Of a DNA stretch of 64,000 nt, positions 27,758 through 36,322 are shown piece by piece. The notes under the pieces were generated by a model. It was not told the origin of the DNA and did no database searches. It saw only the letters and a list, made by a program, of their open reading frames with translations. Every line of letters starts with the position of its first letter. The stretch's first letter is position 1. The DNA lies in assembly GCF_001421325.1 (NCBI RefSeq), contig NZ_LMJY01000001.1, positions 131,501-195,500 of the forward strand, given 5' to 3'. The stretch comes from Novosphingobium sp. Leaf2 (GTDB taxonomy: Bacteria > Pseudomonadota > Alphaproteobacteria > Sphingomonadales > Sphingomonadaceae). Position numbers and translations under genes: made by a program.

Positions 27758-28228
27758 TTACAGGGCCTTGGCCGCTTCCAGCACTTTGGCGGCGTGGTCC
27801 TTGACCTTTACCTTGTCCCAAACCTGCGCGATCGTGCCGTCACTGTCGATCAGGTAGGTGGTGCGCACCATGCCAAGATAGGTGCGGCCATAATTCTGCT
27901 TTTCGGTCCAGATGCCCAGCGCATCGGAAAGACCGTTCTGCTCCGCATCGGTAGCCAGCGGGGCCTTGAGATCGTTTTTGGCGATGAAATTCTGGTGCTT
28001 TTTCGCCGAATCCTTGCTCACCCCCAGCAGCGCCGTATCGGCGGCTTCGAACTGTGCGTGCAGCGCCGAGAAATCGAGGTTTTCGGTAGTGCAGCCCGGC
28101 GTTGCATCCTTGGGGTAGAAGAACACCACCAGCTTGCGTCCGGCAAAGTCGGACGGTTTCACGCTGCCGCCGTCCGGCGTTTCCAGCGCGATATCGGGGA
28201 AGGGGTCACCGATGTGGGGGCGGGTCAC
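27758..28228 (-). CDS. bcp: Thioredoxin-dependent peroxiredoxin, BCP/PrxQ type, single cysteine
   Basis: The 156-residue protein starts at GTG 28228, overlapping the glnE stop as GTGA; an in-frame extension upstream lies inside glnE and is rejected. The peroxidatic motif is FFYPKDATPGCTTENLDF. In most BCP proteins a resolving Cys follows five residues later (CxxxxC); here that position is not Cys and no other Cys exists in the protein, so it must be a 1-Cys enzyme resolved by an outside thiol. It reduces peroxides in the cytoplasm. Confidence 0.92.
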   Translation of the reverse strand: MTRPHIGDPFPDIALETPDGGSVKPSDFAGRKLVVFFYPKDATPGCTTENLDFSALHAQFEAADTALLGVSKDSAKKHQNFIAKNDLKAPLATDAEQNGLSDALGIWTEKQNYGRTYLGMVRTTYLIDSDGTIAQVWDKVKVKDHAAKVLEAAKAL

Positions 28229-30945
28229 TGCTCTATCTCCAAAGTTTCGCCAAAGACTTCGCGCCAAGCCTTGGCAACATGCGTGCGGGCACGCGTGAGA
28301 TCCTGCACCAGCGCGTCCCAGTTTGCATAGCCGCATGCGCGGCCCAGCGCCATGCATGCCGCAGGGGCGGGCGGTTTGGCGTCACGCGCCAACAAGCGCA
28401 TGGCAACCAGCAGGCGGGTAAGCGCGTCGTGCGCATCGACCAGGGCGGGCGCTATCAAGCCTGCGGCGGCAAGCGCGCGCACGGCATCGCCCAGGTCGGG
28501 GGTCAGCCCGGTGCTGCGTTCGCGCAGTTGCAGATAGTGGACGATGAATTCCAAGTCGACGAGGCCGCCGCGCAGCAGCTTGACGTCAAGCGGGCCGGCG
28601 GCGGGTTTGTGCCGGGCCATCTTCGCGCGCATTTCCAGCACATCGTAGCGCAGTTTCACCGGATCACGCGGGGCGGTGAGCACATCATGCAGCGTGCCCG
28701 ACAGCACATCGCGCGCGGAGGCGGAGCCGTACAGGGGCCGGGCGCGGCACAAGGCCATGTGTTCCCAGGTCCAGGCCTGTTCGTGCTGGTATCGCGCGAA
28801 ACTGTCTAGGCTGGCGGCCGGCGGGCCTTGTTCGCCGGACGGGCGTAACCGGGTGTCCACCTCGAACAACGCGCCCTGCGCGGTCGCCACCGACAGTGCG
28901 GAGATCGTCCGCTGCGACAAGCGGTTGTAGTAATGCGTTGCGCCCAGCGGACGGCGACCGTCCGATTCGGCGCGGAAGTCTCCGCTGAACAGAAACACCA
29001 GATCAAGGTCCGAGGCGTGGGTGAGCACGCCGCCGCCCATGCGCCCAAGGCCCAGGACGAGCATCTCGCTGTTCGGCACCTGCCCGTGGACGGTGCGAAA
29101 TTCCGCCACTGCCAAGTCCGTCAGCACGGTCAGCGCGGCATGGGCGATGCGGGCGAGCGCATGGCCGATGGCGATCGGGTCGTTGGCCCCTTCGATCAGC
29201 TGCACGCCCAGCTTGAACCGCAGTTCGCCCACCTTGCGGCGCACCGCGTCCAGCTTGCGCTCGTAATCGTCGCCCGCCTCGAAGCGGGTGAACTGCGCGA
29301 TCAGGTCCTCAACCGGGCCGGGCAGATCGAAGGCGCTGGCATCGATCAGCGAATCCAGCAGGTCGGCCCGGCGCGCCAGATCGTCCGCCAAGGTCGGGGC
29401 CAGCCCCAGTATCCGGGCGAGCATGTCCAGCAGGGCTGGCCGGGCTTCCAGCAGGTTGAACAGGTTGATGGCGCTGGGCAGGTTGCCCAGCAGCTGCTCC
29501 CAGCGGGCCAGCGCCCGTTCCGGATCGGGCGCGGCGGCCAGCGCGGCGAACAGGTCTGGCCGGATCGCGGCGAACGCGGCGCGCGCCGCATCGGTGCGCA
29601 GTGCGCGCACTTTGCCGTCCAGCCAGCCGCGAATACGCTCGGCCAAAGCGCCGGGCGCGGCGAAGCCCAGCCCGTCCAGTTCCTCTTCCAACGACGATTG
29701 GTCCGGCATCGCCACCGATATGCTGCCTTGCGGGGTGTTGGCCATCACCAGCGCGTCGTAGCGCGTGCCCACCTGCGCGGTGATTGCGGCCACCTCGTCC
29801 AGCAGCGCCGCGCCGCTGGGGAGCCCATCCAGCAAGGCCACCGCTTCGATGGCCTCTGCGGTCTTGGGCAGGCTGTGGGTCTGCTGGTCCTGCATCATCT
29901 GCAGGCGATGCTCGATGGTGCGCAGCCGGTCGTAGCTTTCGCCCAGCAGCACCGCATCGTCGCTGCCGATCAGGCCAGCGGCAGCGAGCGCGTCCAGCGT
30001 GGCGCGGGTGCCGCGCAGACGCAGCGCAGGGTTGCGCCCGCCGTGAATCAGCTGGTGGGTCTGCGCATAGAACTCCACCTCGCGAATGCCGCCGCGCCCT
30101 TTCTTGAGGTCGAAGCCGGGGCCTACTTGCGGACTGCCGCGCGTGCTGGCGCGGATCTGCGTGGTCAGCCGCCCGATCTCGGCGATGGCCCCGAAATCGA
30201 GGCTGCGACGCCACACGAAGGGGCGGATCGCGGCCAGGAACGCCTCTCCCGCCGCGATGTCGCCCGAGCAGGCGCGGGCGCGGATAAAGGCGGCGCGCTC
30301 CCACGTCAGCGCAGAGGATTCGTAATGGGTCAGCGCGGCGTCCACCGGGATCGCCAGCGGGCTGACTTCAGAAGCCGGGCGCAGGCGCAGGTCGACGCGA
30401 AACACATAGCCTTCGTGGTCCACGCGTGAGAGCGTCTCGACGACCGCGCGCGCTACCCGCTGCGCGGCCTCGCCCGGCTCGTCCCGCTCGCGGCGGGGCA
30501 GGAGGGCGGGGTCGAACAGCAGGATCGGGTCGATGTCCGAGCTGTAATTCAGCTCGCCCGCGCCATGCTTGCCCAGCGCCAGCGCGAAAAAGCCCTTGGG
30601 GCCAGCGGGATCGAAGTCCGGCGCGCGGCGGCGGATACCGGCGTCGATCGCGGCATCGAGCGCGCGGTCCGCGAAGGTGGACAACGCGCCGGTCACCTCT
30701 AGCAGCGGGAACGCGCCGGCCAGGTCGCCGATCGCCAGCACCAGGGACAGCGCCAGGCGTTCGCGGCGCAGCGCCGCGCCGGTATCGGGCGCGCTGTGGC
30801 CGGCGTTGCGGGCATAGGCCAGCGCGGCGTCAGCCTCGCCTGCCGCCAGCAACTGCGCCAGATCCGGCAACCGGCCAAGCGCGCCGGCCAGGAACGGGGC
30901 GTGCGCACGCGCACGCGCAAGGGCGCTGGTCCAGTCCGGGGTCAT
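28225..30945 (-). CDS. glnE: Glutamine synthetase adenylyltransferase / deadenylase
   Basis: A 906-residue bifunctional enzyme. The N-terminal deadenylase half contains ALGKHGAGELNYSSDIDPIL and the C-terminal adenylyltransferase half contains GLGRMGGGVLTHASDLDLVF; these are the paired nucleotidyltransferase active sites (GxG...SDxD). The regulatory helical ends are typical. It turns glutamine synthetase off and on by adding or removing AMP in response to nitrogen signals through PII. I start it at ATG 30945 (MTPDWTSALARARA), since the open frame upstream overlaps the divergent M28 gene. Slightly shorter than the E. coli protein, as usual for alphaproteobacteria. Confidence 0.95.
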   Translation of the reverse strand: MTPDWTSALARARAHAPFLAGALGRLPDLAQLLAAGEADAALAYARNAGHSAPDTGAALRRERLALSLVLAIGDLAGAFPLLEVTGALSTFADRALDAAIDAGIRRRAPDFDPAGPKGFFALALGKHGAGELNYSSDIDPILLFDPALLPRRERDEPGEAAQRVARAVVETLSRVDHEGYVFRVDLRLRPASEVSPLAIPVDAALTHYESSALTWERAAFIRARACSGDIAAGEAFLAAIRPFVWRRSLDFGAIAEIGRLTTQIRASTRGSPQVGPGFDLKKGRGGIREVEFYAQTHQLIHGGRNPALRLRGTRATLDALAAAGLIGSDDAVLLGESYDRLRTIEHRLQMMQDQQTHSLPKTAEAIEAVALLDGLPSGAALLDEVAAITAQVGTRYDALVMANTPQGSISVAMPDQSSLEEELDGLGFAAPGALAERIRGWLDGKVRALRTDAARAAFAAIRPDLFAALAAAPDPERALARWEQLLGNLPSAINLFNLLEARPALLDMLARILGLAPTLADDLARRADLLDSLIDASAFDLPGPVEDLIAQFTRFEAGDDYERKLDAVRRKVGELRFKLGVQLIEGANDPIAIGHALARIAHAALTVLTDLAVAEFRTVHGQVPNSEMLVLGLGRMGGGVLTHASDLDLVFLFSGDFRAESDGRRPLGATHYYNRLSQRTISALSVATAQGALFEVDTRLRPSGEQGPPAASLDSFARYQHEQAWTWEHMALCRARPLYGSASARDVLSGTLHDVLTAPRDPVKLRYDVLEMRAKMARHKPAAGPLDVKLLRGGLVDLEFIVHYLQLRERSTGLTPDLGDAVRALAAAGLIAPALVDAHDALTRLLVAMRLLARDAKPPAPAACMALGRACGYANWDALVQDLTRARTHVAKAWREVFGETLEIEQ

Positions 30946-31042
30946 GCCTGGCGTCCTGCCGCGACGCGGCGCGCAGGGCAAGCGCTTCGTACGCGGCCAT
31001 GCTCCCTTGAACCGGGCGGCGCGCTCTGGCACCTGTGCGGCC

Positions 31043-32770
31043 ATGAAACATCTGCTGGCTTTCGCTGCCCTTGTGACGCTTGGCGTCTGCACCGCCGCTT
31101 CCGGGCAGGACGATGGGCCGCTGCCCAAGGGCACGGCCTTGCGGCCACCGCAGGATGCGGGCGCCACGCCCGACGTGCCGGTGCCCTTGATGCAGGCGAT
31201 CACCAAGCGGTTGTCCGCCGACGATTTCGAAGGCCGCGCCCCCAGCACCGCGGTAGAGCCAAAAATCCTCGATTACATCGTGGCGCAGTTCAAGGCGGCG
31301 GGGCTGCAGCCGGGCAACAAGGGCCAGTGGCTGCAACCGGTGCCGACCGTGGAAATCACGGGCAGCCATCACACGCCGCTGGTGGTGTCCGGCGCGGGCG
31401 CGCCGCTGTCCTTCGCGTTCGGCGCGGATTACGTGGCGGGCACGTATCGCGTTACGCCGCGCTCGCAGGTGAAGGACAGCGAACTGGTGTTCGTGGGCTA
31501 TGGCATCAACGCGCCGGAGCTGGGCTGGAACGATTACGCCGGCGTCGACATGAAGGGGAAGACGGCGGTTATCCTCGTCAACGACCCGGATTATGCGATG
31601 GCGGGCGAAGATGGCCTCTTCAAGGGCCGGCGGATGACTTACTACGGCCGCTGGACCTACAAGTTCGAGGAAGCAGCCCGGCAAGGTGCGGCCGCCGCGC
31701 TGATCGTGCATGACACGTTCCCGGCAGCCTATGGCTGGAACGTCGTCAACTCCAGCTGGACCGGCGCGCAGTATTCCGTGCAGAAGCCGAACGACGGCAT
31801 GGACCAGACCATCGCCAACGGCTGGATCCAGAAGCCCGTGGCGCAGGCGATCCTCAAGGCTTCGGGCAAGGACCTGGCCGGCCTGACGGCGGCGGCGCAG
31901 CGAAAGGGCTTCCGCGCCGTGCCGCTGGGTCTCAAGGTCAGCTTCGGGTTCGACAATGCGATCCGCCGCGCCACCTCCAACAATGTGGTGGGCGTGCTGC
32001 CCGGCACTACCCGTCCTGACGAAGTGGTGCTGTATTCCGCGCACTGGGACCATCTGGGCCACTGCGCCCCGGTAAAGGACAGCGCCAAGCCCGCAGACGA
32101 TATCTGCAACGGCGCGGTGGACAATGCCGATGGCGTCGCCGCGCTGACCGCACTGGCGAAGATGAACGCCGAAGCCGGTCCCGCCGCGCGCAGCCAGGTG
32201 TTCGTGGCGCTGACGCTGGAGGAATCGGGGCTGCTGGGGTCGGAATACTACGGCGCCAATCCGGTCTACCCCCTTGATCACACCGTGGGCGGGGTGAACA
32301 TGGACGCGCTGCTGCCGGTGGGCCCGGCGCGCTCCTACACCATGACCGGCGGGGACAAGTCCGAGCTTGCGGACTTGTATCGCAAGGCGCTGGCCGACCG
32401 CGCCTTGACGGACGTTCCCGAAGATCACCCGGAGCGCGGCGGCTATTACCGTTCGGACCATTTCAGCCTGGCCAAGCGCGGCGTTCCGATGTTTAGCGTG
32501 GAGCGCGGCAACGATCTGGCGAACGGCGGTGTCGCCGCCGGCGAAAAAGCCGCGCAGGAGTACACCGATCACCGCTATCACGCCCCGGCGGACGAGTATT
32601 CTCCCGATTGGGACTGGTCCGGCATCGCCCAGGATGTGGAGCTGTATTACGCGCTGGGCCGCGAACTGGCGGACGGCACCATGTGGCCGAACTGGCGCAA
32701 GACCGACGAATTTCGCGCGATTCGCGACAAGGCATGCGCGGCCGCAACCGGCGGGTGTCATCCCCGATGA
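31043..32770 (+). CDS. M28 family metallopeptidase with PA domain, exported
   Basis: The ATG at 31043 opens a signal peptide (KHLLAFAALVTLGVCTAASG). At about residues 100-290 is a protease-associated (PA) domain (ELVFVGYGINAPELGWNDYA, VILVNDPDYAM). The M28 zinc-binding core follows: VLYSAHWDHLGHC, ICNGAVDNADGVAALTALAK, LTLEESGLLGSEYY and GYYRSDHFSLAKRGVPMF. The His, Asp, Glu-Glu, Asp and His ligands can all be placed. Such enzymes are periplasmic or secreted aminopeptidases. Its stop overlaps the aguA start as ATGA. Confidence 0.94.
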   Translation: MKHLLAFAALVTLGVCTAASGQDDGPLPKGTALRPPQDAGATPDVPVPLMQAITKRLSADDFEGRAPSTAVEPKILDYIVAQFKAAGLQPGNKGQWLQPVPTVEITGSHHTPLVVSGAGAPLSFAFGADYVAGTYRVTPRSQVKDSELVFVGYGINAPELGWNDYAGVDMKGKTAVILVNDPDYAMAGEDGLFKGRRMTYYGRWTYKFEEAARQGAAAALIVHDTFPAAYGWNVVNSSWTGAQYSVQKPNDGMDQTIANGWIQKPVAQAILKASGKDLAGLTAAAQRKGFRAVPLGLKVSFGFDNAIRRATSNNVVGVLPGTTRPDEVVLYSAHWDHLGHCAPVKDSAKPADDICNGAVDNADGVAALTALAKMNAEAGPAARSQVFVALTLEESGLLGSEYYGANPVYPLDHTVGGVNMDALLPVGPARSYTMTGGDKSELADLYRKALADRALTDVPEDHPERGGYYRSDHFSLAKRGVPMFSVERGNDLANGGVAAGEKAAQEYTDHRYHAPADEYSPDWDWSGIAQDVELYYALGRELADGTMWPNWRKTDEFRAIRDKACAAATGGCHPR

Positions 32771-33747
32771 GCTATGCGCTTGCGCCAGAATGGCACCCGC
32801 AGGACTGGATCTGGATCGGCTTTCCCCATGACCCGGTGGAATGGCCCGGCTACCTTGAGCGCGCGCAGGAACAGATCGCCGCGTTCGCCAGCGCCGTGGC
32901 CGACAGTGGACAGGAAGTGCGCCTCCTGGTGCGCGACGAGGCCAACCGCGCCCGCGCCCTCGAACTGGTGAGCGGCAAGGTCACGCTGGAAACCCGGCGC
33001 TACGGCGATGTATGGCTGCGCGATACCGGGCCGCTGGTGGTGACCGACGGGCATGGCGGGCGCAAGGCGATGCGCTTTGGCTTCAACGGCTGGGGCGGCA
33101 AATACCTGATGGATGGCGACCAGGACATCGGCGAGGAACTGGCGCGCGAGGCCGGGCTGGAGGTCGAGACCGGGGACTGGATTCTGGAGGGCGGAGCGCT
33201 GGACGGGGATGGCACCGGGCTCGTCGTCACCACGCAGCAGTGCCTGCTCAACCCCAACCGCAACCCCCATTTGTCGCCCGCCGACATCGAAATGCGCCTC
33301 AAGCGCGATCTGGGGTACGACCGGGTGCTGTGGCTGGGTGAGGGGCTGATCAACGATCATACCGACGGCCATGTCGACAATCTCGCGCGGTTCGTGGGGC
33401 CAAACCATCTGACCCTGCCGGGCGCCACCGGGCCGGAAGATCCCAATGCCGCGATCTATGCCGATGCCAGGGCGCGCGCCGAGGCAATGGGCGTCATAGT
33501 CACGCAGGTGCCGTCTCCGGGCCGGGTGGAAGCGGACGGGCGGATAGAGCCGGCCAGCTACATGAACTTTGCGATCACCTCGACGCTGGTGGTGGTGCCG
33601 ATCTACGGCACGCCGCATGACGAGGACGGGGTGGCCGCGATCGCCGCGCTGTTTCCCGATCGCGATACCGTGGGGATCATGGCCGATGCGGTGCTGGCCG
33701 GCGGCGGCTCCTTCCACTGTTCCAGCCAGCAGATGCCGGCGGCCTGA
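32767..33747 (+). CDS. aguA: Agmatine deiminase
   Basis: A 326-residue PPAD-family enzyme that converts agmatine to N-carbamoylputrescine in the arginine-to-putrescine route. The guanidine-modifying fold is visible in APEWHPQDWIWIGFPHDPVE, RYGDVWLRDTGPLVV, GDWILEGGALDGDG, LINDHTDGHVDNLARFV (catalytic His) and GGGSFHCSSQQMPA (catalytic Cys). Start at 32767 overlaps the M28 stop as ATGA. The partner amidase aguB is not adjacent. Confidence 0.94.
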   Translation: MSYALAPEWHPQDWIWIGFPHDPVEWPGYLERAQEQIAAFASAVADSGQEVRLLVRDEANRARALELVSGKVTLETRRYGDVWLRDTGPLVVTDGHGGRKAMRFGFNGWGGKYLMDGDQDIGEELAREAGLEVETGDWILEGGALDGDGTGLVVTTQQCLLNPNRNPHLSPADIEMRLKRDLGYDRVLWLGEGLINDHTDGHVDNLARFVGPNHLTLPGATGPEDPNAAIYADARARAEAMGVIVTQVPSPGRVEADGRIEPASYMNFAITSTLVVVPIYGTPHDEDGVAAIAALFPDRDTVGIMADAVLAGGGSFHCSSQQMPAA

Positions 33748-33805
33748 ACGCTGCACGCTGCACGCTTAACGCTTTGGCAACCACTGCGCGCGCAGGATGC
33801 CGGCT

Positions 33806-33928
33806 ATGGCCCGCATCATCACCTTTGCCCACGCGCTTCCCGTCCGATCGACGGCGCTGTTGCGCCCGGTCGTGGTTGCAGGCTGCGCACTGGCGCTGAT
33901 TCTGGCACGCCACTCGCTCGCGCTTTGA
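33806..33928 (+). CDS. Possible 40-residue membrane peptide
   Basis: ATG at 33806, with AGGA 9 bases upstream, opens a 40-codon frame. The product has basic residues at both ends and a hydrophobic stretch (LLRPVVVAGCALALIL), which would make one short membrane helix. No family is recognised. It sits in the otherwise empty 346-base interval 33748-34093 after aguA, which also contains a short tandem CGCTGCA repeat. Small size means the frame could be chance. Confidence 0.3.
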   Translation: MARIITFAHALPVRSTALLRPVVVAGCALALILARHSLAL

Positions 33929-34093
33929 CACGGGCCAAGGCCTCTCTTTTCATTTCAAACTGCTGATTTATCGCGGTTGCTGCACTGCACACCGCATGGG
34001 TGCGCTGCAGCAAACTTTTGTTGCATTATGCATAAACGAACGAAACCGAGGATGACCATTTTGGCGTCAAACGTCGCTTTCGAAAGGCTTGTT

Positions 34094-34354
34094 ATGCGTA
34101 ACCTCACCCCAGCGGAAAAGACCCGCCTGCGCGAAGCGCTGATGGGCAATGGCCTGCTTTTGCTGTTCGGCTGCCTGGTGCTGGCGTTCCTGGTCTCGGT
34201 AGACCGCATGAACTGGTTCGCGATCCGCCCGGCCACCGGAACATCGATCGCCATGGCCCGTTCGACCGAGGCTGGCGACACCAACGTGAAGCCACAAAAG
34301 GCTGTTGCAACCCTTGCGCAGCGTCCCCGCACGGAGCCTGCTTCGCACCAATGA
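34094..34354 (+). CDS. Small single-helix membrane protein upstream of bestrophin
   Basis: An 86-residue protein; I use the ATG at 34094 because GAAAGG lies 7 bases before it, although the frame is open from 33977 and has another ATG at 34052. A basic N-terminus (RNLTPAEKTRLREALMG) precedes one membrane helix (LLLLFGCLVLAFLVSV), then a polar C-terminal tail of about 45 residues that is probably periplasmic. Unrecognised. The stop overlaps the bestrophin start as ATGA, so it is translationally coupled to a channel protein and may be its partner. Confidence 0.65.
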   Translation: MRNLTPAEKTRLREALMGNGLLLLFGCLVLAFLVSVDRMNWFAIRPATGTSIAMARSTEAGDTNVKPQKAVATLAQRPRTEPASHQ

Positions 34355-35238
34355 TCGTTTCCAAATTTCCCAGCCCCACCCGCATCGTCCGGGAAGTCTG
34401 GAAACCGCTGACGGTGCTGTTCGTATGGGACGTCATCGTCACCATAACGTATTACGTCCTGCCGTTCGATGCGCCGGAACTGCCGGTGACGCTGTTCGGC
34501 ACCGCGCTGGCGCTGTTTCTGGGCTTTCGCAGTAACTCGGCCTACCAGCGCTGGTGGGAAGGACGCGGGCTGTGGGGTCTGATGATCAACGCCAGCCGCA
34601 ACCTGGCGCGCGCCGCGTGCAATTTCATGCCTGATCCGGAAGCCGCCGATTTCAAGCGTCGGATCGTGCGGCGGCAGATTGCGTATGTGAACGCGCTGCG
34701 CTGCCAGTTGCGCCGCCTGCCGCCGGACGAGGAGGTGATTCGCCTGCTCCCGCAGCACGAGGCGGACCTTGCGCTGGGCCGCACCAACGTGGCGAACGGT
34801 ATTCTGGACGGCACCGGGCGCCGCATCGCAGAGGCGCGCAAGCGCGGCTGGCTGGACACCATCCAGGAATCCCGGATGGAATCGGTCCTGATCGACATCG
34901 CCAATGCGCAAGGCGGCATGGAGCGGCTCAAGAATACGCCGCTGCCGTCGCAATACCGGTTCCTGCCTGTGCTGTTCACGCACCTGTTCTGCTTGCTGCT
35001 GCCGATCGGGCTGGTGGAGACGCTGCAGTTCGCCACCCCGCTGGGCTCCACTATCGCAGGGCTGATGTTCCTGGCGGTGCTGACGATCGGCGATGATCTG
35101 GTGGACCCGTTCGCCAACGACGTGCACGATCTGCCGCTCAACGCCATGTGTCGCACCATCGAGATAGATCTGCTGCAGGCAATCGGCGAGGAAGCACCGC
35201 CGCCGGTCCAGCCGGACAAGCACGGCGTGCTGTGGTGA
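34351..35238 (+). CDS. Bestrophin-family (UPF0187) ion channel protein
   Basis: The 295-residue protein reads as a bacterial bestrophin homologue: N-terminal PSPTRIVREVWKPLTVLFVW, the GFRSNSAYQRWWEGRGLWG segment after the first helices, and a C-terminal region with FCLLLPIGLVETLQFATPLG and DDLVDPFANDVHDLPLNAMC, which matches the conserved acidic DPF region. Bacterial members form pentameric channels in the inner membrane. It overlaps a small single-helix gene upstream. Confidence 0.92.
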   Translation: MIVSKFPSPTRIVREVWKPLTVLFVWDVIVTITYYVLPFDAPELPVTLFGTALALFLGFRSNSAYQRWWEGRGLWGLMINASRNLARAACNFMPDPEAADFKRRIVRRQIAYVNALRCQLRRLPPDEEVIRLLPQHEADLALGRTNVANGILDGTGRRIAEARKRGWLDTIQESRMESVLIDIANAQGGMERLKNTPLPSQYRFLPVLFTHLFCLLLPIGLVETLQFATPLGSTIAGLMFLAVLTIGDDLVDPFANDVHDLPLNAMCRTIEIDLLQAIGEEAPPPVQPDKHGVLW

Positions 35239-35275
35239 CCGGTTGACGCTGCGCTAACGCGGTCTAACAGGGCCC

Positions 35276-35617
35276 ATGGCCAGAGCAGACCGTCTCGAAC
35301 GCATGGAAAACCTTCGCCTCGACCTGGAGGCGGAGTATCGCGCCGCCTTGATGGCCGCGCTGGAAGCGGCGGCGTCCGGTATGCGCGGGCTGCTGGACCC
35401 ATCGGTGGACAAGGCCACGCGCGCCAAGGCCGCACCGGTGTTGGACGATCTGGCAGAGCAGGCCGCGCAGATCGACGACTTGCGCGAAAAGCTGGATATG
35501 GAGCCTTTCGCGCTTCACCGCGATTTTCTGGCGCGGCGCAGGCCAGCCAAGGCGCACGAGGTGGGCGAGGCGAAGCAGGCCCGCGCCTGGCTGGATGTCT
35601 TTAAGGCGCAAGCGTAA
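35276..35617 (+). CDS. Conserved-looking hypothetical protein, 113 residues
   Basis: A mostly helical, charged protein (MARADRLERMENLRLDLEAE, later DLREKLDMEPFALHRDFLAR). No membrane segment, signal or Cys. Codon use and GC resemble the neighbours, which supports a real gene. It ends 30 bases from the convergent spermidine-synthase-like gene; a small GCGCAG-GT-CTGCGC hairpin lies in that gap. No function is proposed. Confidence 0.6.
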   Translation: MARADRLERMENLRLDLEAEYRAALMAALEAAASGMRGLLDPSVDKATRAKAAPVLDDLAEQAAQIDDLREKLDMEPFALHRDFLARRRPAKAHEVGEAKQARAWLDVFKAQA

Positions 35618-35647
35618 GCGCAGGTCTGCGCGCCCGCCTTGCGCGAA

Positions 35648-36322
35648 TTACTCGCGCTTGGTGGAAAACCAGATGACGTGCTTTGCGCCCTTGCCGTTGC
35701 TGCGGGCGTGCACTTTTACCTCGTCCACCGCCAGGCCCGCCTTTTCCAGCCTGCGGGCGAATACCGGATCGGCACCCGCGGACCAGATCGCCAGCACCCC
35801 GTCCGGGGTCAGCGCCCGCTTGGCGGCGCGCAGGCCCAGCTTGGAATAGATGACGTTGTTGTCCTCGCGCACCAACCCGTCCGGCCCGTTGTCCACGTCG
35901 AGCAGGATTGCGTCATAATCGCCGAGGCCTTCTTCGATGACATGCGCCACATCGCCCATCACCAGCGTGACGCGTGGATCTTCCAGGCAATCGGCGGTCA
36001 GGTGCGCCATCGGCCCGCGCGCCCACTGGATGATTTCGGGCACCAGTTCCACCACCGTCACGCGCGAATCGGCGGGCAGCACCCTGAGCGCGGCGCGCAA
36101 GGTGAAGCCCATGCCATAGCCACCGATCAGCATGTGCGGGCGCCTCGCAGTCTTGATGCGATCGTAGGCCATCGTCGCCAGCGCTTCTTCAGACCCCCAC
36201 TTGCGGGTGCTCATCAGCTCGTTGTGGCCGATGACGATCATGAAGTCCTTGTCGTGGCGGTACAGCTCCAGCTTCTCGCCATCGGGGATCCAGGCGCTGT
36301 CCAGAAGTTCGCGCTGGATCAT
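35648..36322 (-). CDS. Spermidine-synthase-like methyltransferase-fold protein
   Basis: The 224-residue protein has a Rossmann methyltransferase fold: [16 protein letters not shown] (AdoMet-type loop), [10 protein letters not shown] (acidic strand end), [20 protein letters not shown] and DVDNGPDGL. It lacks the N-terminal beta domain of full polyamine aminopropyltransferases (about 280-310 residues), so catalysis of spermidine formation is doubtful; many alphaproteobacterial proteins of this type are simply annotated as spermidine synthase. Its ATG overlaps the thrS stop as ATGA, so it is translated with thrS. Confidence 0.8.
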   Translation of the reverse strand: MIQRELLDSAWIPDGEKLELYRHDKDFMIVIGHNELMSTRKWGSEEALATMAYDRIKTARRPHMLIGGYGMGFTLRAALRVLPADSRVTVVELVPEIIQWARGPMAHLTADCLEDPRVTLVMGDVAHVIEEGLGDYDAILLDVDNGPDGLVREDNNVIYSKLGLRAAKRALTPDGVLAIWSAGADPVFARRLEKAGLAVDEVKVHARSNGKGAKHVIWFSTKRE

